Of a DNA stretch of 15,067 bases, positions 6,317 to 15,067 are shown one piece after another. The notes under the pieces are model-generated. The model did no database searches and was not told the DNA's origin. It saw only the letters and a program-made list of their open reading frames with translations. This DNA comes from CAIPVR01 sp049316905 (GTDB taxonomy: Bacteria; Actinomycetota; Acidimicrobiia; Acidimicrobiales; Microtrichaceae), in contig JBMOJH010000083.1 in the NCBI GenBank assembly GCA_049316905.1, forward strand, positions 1-15,067. Direction: 5' to 3'. Made by a program: the position numbers and the translations under genes. How positions within the stretch are numbered: position 1 is the stretch's first letter; every line of letters begins with the position of its first letter.

Positions 6317-7230
6317 TATTCCGCCGGCGGGGGTGGGCCGAAGCGGCGCAGGGCGAAGTCCCGGAGGCCCCGCATACGGGCGCCGGCGTCGAACACCAGC
6401 GGCTGCGACGAGGGGTCCCGCACGCCCCGCGCCACCTGCAGCAGCGTGATCCCCGCCCGGATGCCCGCGTGGTACCAGCCGCTCATCTCCTGCACGAGGA
6501 GCAGCGTGTTGCGGGTCTGCAGGTAGTCCACCAGCGCCACGGAGCTGCCCAGGTGCAGGTTCTGGACCCGGGCCCCCCGCACCAGGCCCACCTTCCAGCC
6601 CCGGGCCCGCACCCGGAGCGCCAGGTCGGCCTCCTCGCAGTACGAGAAGTAGCGCTCGTCGAACAGCCCCACCTCGGCCAACGCGGCGCGCCGCAGCAGC
6701 ATGAGCGTGCCGTGCGGGTAGTCCACGTCCTCCCACCGCCACGTGCCCTCGGTCGGCGCCGGCAGCGGTGCGGGCACGGTCATGCCCCCGAAGTACGGGT
6801 CGATCACCGGCACCATCCCGTCACCCACGTCCGCGCACATCAGCCCGGCGAGCGGCTCGGCCGCGGCCGCATCGAGCAGCGCTCGGAGGCAGCCCGCGAA
6901 CGGCTCCACGTCGTGGGGGCAGAGCGCCACCCACCCGCCGTCGTCGGGCCGGCCGAGGAAGGCCCGCAGGCCGGCGTTCGCCCCGGGGCCGAAGCCGGTG
7001 TTGGTGGCCTGGGTCAGCACCTCCACCCGGGCCCGCTCCGCCGTCGACAATCCGGCGAGGCCGTCGTGCAACTCGGCGAGCGCCTCGGGCTCCGACGCGT
7101 TGTCGACCACCGTGACCCGGGTCGGCACCTCGTCGCCGAGCAGGCGCGCGACGGTCGCCACGCAGTCCTTCGGCTGGTTCCAGTGGACCACCACCACCCG
7201 CAGCGGGGCGGGGGCGGCTCCGCGGCCCAC
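6316..7230 (-). CDS. GT2-family glycosyltransferase, rhamnosyltransferase-like
   Basis: A 304-residue inverting GT-A glycosyltransferase. Motifs in order are LRVVVVHWNQ (10-19), VVDNASE (41-47), NTGFGPGANAG (77-87), CPHDVEPF (104-111) at the metal-binding DxD position, and LFDERYFSYCEEADLALR (189-206), the acceptor/base region typical of WbbL-like rhamnosyltransferases. Such enzymes add a sugar to a lipid-linked or cell-envelope glycan at the inner face of the membrane; no membrane segment is visible. The GTG at 7230 lies 8 nt after the gltD stop and 9 codons before the first β-strand motif; no strong Shine-Dalgarno is seen, so coupling to gltD is likely. The frame is open upstream to 7383 but only over gltD. 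Placement as third gene of a glutamate synthase operon is unusual. Family confidence is high, donor and acceptor unknown. Confidence 0.9.
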   Translation of the reverse strand: MGRGAAPAPLRVVVVHWNQPKDCVATVARLLGDEVPTRVTVVDNASEPEALAELHDGLAGLSTAERARVEVLTQATNTGFGPGANAGLRAFLGRPDDGGWVALCPHDVEPFAGCLRALLDAAAAEPLAGLMCADVGDGMVPVIDPYFGGMTVPAPLPAPTEGTWRWEDVDYPHGTLMLLRRAALAEVGLFDERYFSYCEEADLALRVRARGWKVGLVRGARVQNLHLGSSVALVDYLQTRNTLLLVQEMSGWYHAGIRAGITLLQVARGVRDPSSQPLVFDAGARMRGLRDFALRRFGPPPPAE

Positions 7231-7238
7231 GTGACCGC

Positions 7239-8708
7239 TCAGGTGAGCGGCCGGTCGGTGGGGCGGACCGGCCGGGGCAGGTCGGTCTCCCCCATCAGGA
7301 ACTCGTCGACCGAGGCGGCGCACGCCCGACCCTCGGCGATCGCCCACACGATCAGGCTCTGGCCGCGACCGGCGTCGCCGCACACGAACACGCCCGGCTC
7401 CGAGGAGGCCCAGTCGTGGTTGCGGGCGACGTTGCCGCGCTCGTCGAGCTCCACCCCGAGGTCCTCGAGCAGGCCGCGACGCTCGGGCCCGACGAAGCCC
7501 ATCGCCAGGAACACGAGGTCCACCTCGAGGTCACGCTCGGTGCCCTCCACCGGCACGAACGAGGGCCGGCCGTCGACCACCTGCTGCTCCACGTCCACCA
7601 GGCGCAGGGCCCGGACGCGGCCGCTGTCGTCACCCTCGAAGGCCAGCGTGTTCACGGCGTAGAGCCGCTCGCCGCCCTCCTCGTGGGCCGAGGAGGTGCG
7701 GTACACGAACGGCCACGTGGGCCACGGGTTGGCCTCGGGCCGCTCCTCGGGCGGCCGGGGCATGATCTCGAACTGGTGGACGACCTCCGCGCCCTGCCGG
7801 TGCGCGGTGCCCAGGCAGTCGGCGCCGGTGTCGCCGCCGCCGATGATCACGACCTTCTTGCCGCCCGCGTGGATCGGGACCTCGTCCACCCCGAGGTCGC
7901 CCTCCTGGGCCTTGTTGGCCCACGGCAGGTACTCCATCGCCTGGTGGACGCCGTCGAGCTCGCGGCCCGGGATCGGCAGGTCGCGCCAGGCGGTCGCGCC
8001 GGTGGCGATCACCACGGCGTCGAAGTCCTCGCGGAGCTGCGCGACGGTCACGTCGCGGCCCACGTCGACGTTGGTGCGGAACTCCGTGCCCTCGGCCCGC
8101 ATCTGTGCGAGGCGGCGGTCGAGGACCCGCTTCTCCATCTTGAACTCGGGGATCCCGTACCGAAGCAGGCCGCCGATGCGGTCGGCCCGCTCGTGGACGA
8201 CCACCTGGTGGCCCGCCCGGGTGAGCTGCTGGGCCACGGCGAGACCCGCCGGGCCCGAACCGATCACGGCGACGCGCTTGCCGGTGAGGTGCACCGGGCG
8301 CACGGGGGCGACCCAGCCCTCCTCCCACGCCCGGTCGATGATCGACACCTCGACCTGCTTGATGGTCACCGGGTCCTGGTTGATGCCGAGCACGCAGGCC
8401 GCCTCGCAGGGAGCGGGGCACAGCCTCCCGGTGAACTCCGGGAAGTTGTTGGTGGCGTGCAGCCGGTCGATGGCGTCGCGCCAGCGGCCCTTGTAGGTCA
8501 GGTCGTTCCAGTCAGGGATCAGGTTCCCCAGGGGGCAGCCGTTGTTGCAGAACGGGATGCCGCAGTCCATGCAGCGGCTGGCCTGCGTGCGGAGGTCCTC
8601 GGCGGGGAACTCCTCGTAGACCTCCTTCCAGTCCAGCAGCCGCACCGGGACCGGACGCCGCGACGGCAGCTCGCGGCCGTGCTTGAGGAACCCCTTCACG
8701 TCACCCAT
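7239..8708 (-). CDS. gltD: Glutamate synthase small (beta) subunit
   Basis: A 489-residue GOGAT β subunit, which takes electrons from NADPH through FAD and iron-sulfur clusters and passes them to the large subunit for glutamate synthesis. The N-terminal cysteines C46, C49, C54 and C58 (CMDCGIPFCNNGCP) and C97, C101 and C105 form the cluster-binding region. The FAD site is VAVIGSGPAG (about 146-155), the NADPH site is VVIIGGGDTG (about 286-295), and GVFVCGDAGRGQSLIVWAIAEGR (about 439-461) closes the FAD fold. Length and the opening MGDVKGFLKH are normal for the family. The ATG lies one base after the gltB stop (TGACATG), so the two are very likely translationally coupled; the upstream Shine-Dalgarno is weak. 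Very high confidence. Confidence 0.98.
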   Translation of the reverse strand: MGDVKGFLKHGRELPSRRPVPVRLLDWKEVYEEFPAEDLRTQASRCMDCGIPFCNNGCPLGNLIPDWNDLTYKGRWRDAIDRLHATNNFPEFTGRLCPAPCEAACVLGINQDPVTIKQVEVSIIDRAWEEGWVAPVRPVHLTGKRVAVIGSGPAGLAVAQQLTRAGHQVVVHERADRIGGLLRYGIPEFKMEKRVLDRRLAQMRAEGTEFRTNVDVGRDVTVAQLREDFDAVVIATGATAWRDLPIPGRELDGVHQAMEYLPWANKAQEGDLGVDEVPIHAGGKKVVIIGGGDTGADCLGTAHRQGAEVVHQFEIMPRPPEERPEANPWPTWPFVYRTSSAHEEGGERLYAVNTLAFEGDDSGRVRALRLVDVEQQVVDGRPSFVPVEGTERDLEVDLVFLAMGFVGPERRGLLEDLGVELDERGNVARNHDWASSEPGVFVCGDAGRGQSLIVWAIAEGRACAASVDEFLMGETDLPRPVRPTDRPLT

Positions 8709-8709
8709 G

Positions 8710-13335
<4,626 letters not shown>

Positions 13336-13571
13336 GGTGCTCCTGGTGCGTGGCGCCCGGATGGGGGGCGACGGTCGTCTCGACACCGCCCCGTCCGGAC
13401 GCGACGGACCACACGGGGCGAACTCGGGGCGGTCGACACTGACCGCAGTGGCGCGGAGCCCAGCGACGCTGCTGGTCCGGTGCCAGGGACGCCGTTGGCC
13501 CTGGCCGCCGGAGGCCCTCGCCGGGGTGGGGCCTCATCGGTCCCGACCCGGCCGGTGCACGTTCCGGCGGT
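13336..13571 (-). promoter_or_regulatory. Long predicted gltB leader with alternative hairpins
   Basis: If transcription begins from the promoter at 13607-13578, gltB has a leader of about 236 nt. In the RNA, GCGGUC (13446-13441) can pair with GACCGC (13434-13429), giving a 6-bp stem with a 6-nt loop. The second arm can instead pair, as GACCGCCCC, with GGGGCGGUGUC further downstream (13392-13381). This second structure encloses a small stem, CGGAC/GTCCG on the plus strand at 13405-13409 and 13393-13397. The two structures exclude each other. A further CGCCCC copy (13420-13415) could also compete. I recognise no known riboswitch consensus, and there is no recognised gene in this stretch. Confidence 0.4.
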
Positions 13572-13577
13572 CCGGAG

Positions 13578-13607
13578 AAGATAGCCGCGTCCCCCTCCGG
13601 TACCCAA
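13578..13607 (-). promoter_or_regulatory. Putative housekeeping promoter of gltB
   Basis: Read on the minus strand, TTGGGT (13607-13602) and TATCTT (13583-13578) are separated by 18 bp. This is the best −35/−10 match in the window and is one of the few AT-rich patches. It would start RNA near 13571. Confidence 0.5.
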
Positions 13608-13627
13608 CAGCGATTCCCACCGACCGC

Positions 13628-13660
13628 CACGCTCCGTGGCCGGGGGTGGCCCGGAGCGTG
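13628..13660. repeat. Strong inverted repeat between gltB and the capA-like gene
   Basis: CACGCTCCG (13628-13636) and CGGAGCGTG (13652-13660) are perfect complements. The stem continues after one unpaired T with GGCC (13638-13641) and GGCC (13648-13651), around a 6-nt loop: 13 bp in total with one bulge. It lies upstream of both divergent genes, 20 bp beyond the gltB −35 and 33 bp before the capA-like −10, so it is better placed as an operator than as a terminator. Confidence 0.6.
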
Positions 13661-13693
13661 ACGGGGTGCCCCGGGTGGACCGGGCCCGCTGGC

Positions 13694-13707
13694 TACCCTG
13701 ACCGGTC
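13694..13707 (+). promoter_or_regulatory. Leaderless-type promoter of the capA-like gene
   Basis: TACCCT at 13694-13699 lies 8 nt before the GTG at 13708, and no Shine-Dalgarno precedes that GTG. The layout matches the other leaderless candidates in this window. No −35 consensus is visible. Confidence 0.5.
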
Positions 13708-15048
13708 GTGCACCCCCTCGACCCGGAGGACCTGCCGCCCGTCGAGCCGGTCCGCCGCCCACCCCGGCCCGCCCGGCCCACCGCCCGGCACTACCGCAAC
13801 CGTCGGATCGCCGTCGGTGTGGGCGCGCTGGCCGCACTGGGCCTGGTCGTCGCCGGGATCGTGGCGCTGGCCGGCGGCGACGACGACGGAACCGACGTGG
13901 CCGCCTCGGGTACGGCGTCGTCGTCCACCACCACGGGAACCCCCGATCCGGCCACCTCGACCCCCGGGGCGGGCTCGACGCCGTCGACCACCGACAAGGG
14001 CGGCACGGACTCCGCGCCGGGCAAGGACGCGGCCCGGAGCCCCGAGGGCAGCGGCAACGCGGTCACCCTGGCGTTCGCCGGCGACTCCAACTTCGAGGGC
14101 CTCGACGGCGCGCTCACCTCGAACGCCGCGGGGGTGCTCGCCCCGGTGGCGCCGCTCCTGTCCGGCGCGGACGTGGCGATGGTCAACCTCGAGACGGTCC
14201 TCGGCAACAGCGCCGGCACCCCGGCGGCCAAGACCTTCACGTTCCGCACCCCGCCGCAGGCGCTCGACGCCCTGAAGGCCGCCGGGGTGGACGTGGTGAC
14301 GATGGCGAACAACCACGGCATGGACTACGGCCCGGCCGGCCTGGAGGGCTCGCTCGCCATCCGCGACGCCACGGAGTTCCCGATCCTCGGAGTGGGCCGG
14401 AACGAGGCCGAGGCCTACCGCCCGTACGTCACCGAGGTGAAGGGCCAGCGCATCGGGATCATCGCCGCGAGCGACGTGTTCGACGACAACCTCCGGGCCC
14501 AGTGGACCGCCACGGGGGCCCAGCCCGGCATCGCGAGCGCCGAGGAGGCCCACCAGGAACGCCTGGCCGCCGCCGTGAGGGAGCTGCGCCCGCAGGTCGA
14601 CACCCTCGTGGTGTACCTGCACTACGGCACCGAGAAGGAGACCTGCCCGAACGCCCGCCAGAAGGAGCTCGTGAACCTGCTCACGGGCGCCGGGGCCGAC
14701 ATCGTGGTGGGCACCCACGCCCACCGCCTGCAGGGCCTCGGCTACCTCGGCGACCGGTTCGTGGCCTACGGGCTCGGCAACTTCGCGTTCCGGGCCGCCT
14801 CGCCCGCCGCGGCCCAGAGCGGGGTGCTGGAGGTGACCGCCACCGGGCGCCGCATCGATGGCTTCCGCTGGCGGCCGGCCACCATCTCCGGCACCGTGCC
14901 CCGCCCGGACCCCAACGAGTCCGCCGGCCTCTCGGTGATGGCCGAGCGCCGGTCCTGTGCCGGGCTCACCGACGCTCCCACGTCCCCGAGCAGCACGTCC
15001 CCGAGCAGCACGTCCCCGAGCAGCACATCCCCGGGAGGGTCACGATGA
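13708..15048 (+). CDS. CapA-family (PGA_cap) metallophosphatase-like protein, membrane-anchored
   Basis: A 446-residue protein with a basic N terminus, one membrane segment (about residues 34-55), a low-complexity Ser/Thr/Gly linker (about 56-115) and an extracellular CapA domain (about 118-400). Metal-site residues of the calcineurin-like fold are visible: D126 in FAGDSN, N160 and E162 in NLETVL, H203 in ANNHGMDYG, H305 in LHYG, and H337 and H339 in GTHAHRLQ. CapA of Bacillus is needed for poly-γ-glutamate capsule, but many homologues occur without capB or capC, and neither is seen here, so a role in another envelope polymer is equally likely. The tail is a TSPSS repeat. The GTG start is supported by a −10 box 8 nt upstream. 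The stop overlaps the next ATG in ATGA, so the genes are probably coupled. Confidence 0.9.
   Translation: MHPLDPEDLPPVEPVRRPPRPARPTARHYRNRRIAVGVGALAALGLVVAGIVALAGGDDDGTDVAASGTASSSTTTGTPDPATSTPGAGSTPSTTDKGGTDSAPGKDAARSPEGSGNAVTLAFAGDSNFEGLDGALTSNAAGVLAPVAPLLSGADVAMVNLETVLGNSAGTPAAKTFTFRTPPQALDALKAAGVDVVTMANNHGMDYGPAGLEGSLAIRDATEFPILGVGRNEAEAYRPYVTEVKGQRIGIIAASDVFDDNLRAQWTATGAQPGIASAEEAHQERLAAAVRELRPQVDTLVVYLHYGTEKETCPNARQKELVNLLTGAGADIVVGTHAHRLQGLGYLGDRFVAYGLGNFAFRAASPAAAQSGVLEVTATGRRIDGFRWRPATISGTVPRPDPNESAGLSVMAERRSCAGLTDAPTSPSSTSPSSTSPSSTSPGGSR
14980..15024 (+). repeat. 15-bp in-frame tandem repeat encoding TSPSS
   Basis: Three exact copies of ACGTCCCCGAGCAGC lie at 14980-14994, 14995-15009 and 15010-15024, followed by a decayed fourth (ACATCCCCG). 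Each encodes Thr-Ser-Pro-Ser-Ser in the C-terminal tail of the CapA-like protein. Because the unit is 15 bp, copy-number change would lengthen or shorten the tail without a frameshift. Confidence 0.95.
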
Positions 15049-15067
15049 GCCCCGCCAAAGGGATCGA
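15045..15067 (+). CDS. Start of a following gene (5' end only)
   Basis: An ATG at 15045 overlaps the capA-like TGA in ATGA and is preceded by GGAGGG (15034-15039) with a 5-nt spacing, an excellent ribosome site. Only MSPAKGI is visible before the window ends, so no function can be given. The arrangement implies a translationally coupled operon with the capA-like gene. Confidence 0.65.

Noticed and set aside
13336..13386. Earlier GTG start for gltB at 13386
   Set aside because: No ribosome site there, while AGGAG lies 4 nt before ATG 13335, giving a 38-residue propeptide close to the usual length.
13336..13571. Leader peptide starting at an ATG near 13535 on the minus strand and running through the gltB start
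   Set aside because: No ribosome site, it does not stop before gltB, and no run of a regulatory amino acid is present.
13336..13707. Small gene in the 372-bp gltB/capA-like intergenic region
   Set aside because: Open frames here lack ribosome sites and are parts of larger shadow frames; only promoter and hairpin signals are supported.

Overview
The window is about 15 kb of very GC-rich bacterial chromosome. The codons are strongly G/C-ending and there are many GTG starts. Several promoters appear leaderless: a TAnnnT −10 box lies 6-8 nt before the start codon. This fits a high-GC actinobacterium, possibly one of the less studied classes such as Acidimicrobiia; the class is inferred, not shown. 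There are ten complete genes and the first codons of an eleventh. I see no tRNA, rRNA, CRISPR array or insertion sequence.

Layout. Bases 21-803 (−) encode a class I SAM methyltransferase. It diverges from a (+) pair made of a GT4-type glycosyltransferase (902-2101) and a HAD/5'-nucleotidase-like phosphatase (2115-2765). The phosphatase gene ends inside a 28-bp tandem repeat that places a TGA in all three forward frames. Next comes a membrane O-acyltransferase fused to an SGNH esterase domain (2989-5112, +). It converges on a nitroreductase-family flavoprotein (5120-5899, −). The nitroreductase diverges across 49 bp from a 97-residue two-helix membrane protein (5949-6242, +). A hairpin without a U-tract separates that gene from a GT2 glycosyltransferase (6316-7230, −). 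The GT2 gene is the last gene of an apparent gltB-gltD-GT2 operon read on the minus strand from 13335. After a 372-bp divergent intergenic region comes a membrane-anchored CapA-type metallophosphatase-like protein (13708-15048, +), whose stop overlaps the start of the next gene in an ATGA.

Function. gltB and gltD encode the two subunits of NADPH-type glutamate synthase (GOGAT), the core of ammonia assimilation. Around them are a methyltransferase, two glycosyltransferases, an SGNH acyltransferase and a CapA-like protein. These look like parts for making or decorating an extracellular glycan or glycolipid, but no complete known pathway is present and the substrates cannot be read from sequence.

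The most interesting signals are non-coding. They are the repeated leaderless-promoter layout, a −10 box read on both strands between the methyltransferase and GT4 genes, mutually exclusive hairpins in a long predicted gltB leader, a strong dyad between gltB and the capA-like gene, and the all-frame-stop tandem repeat.
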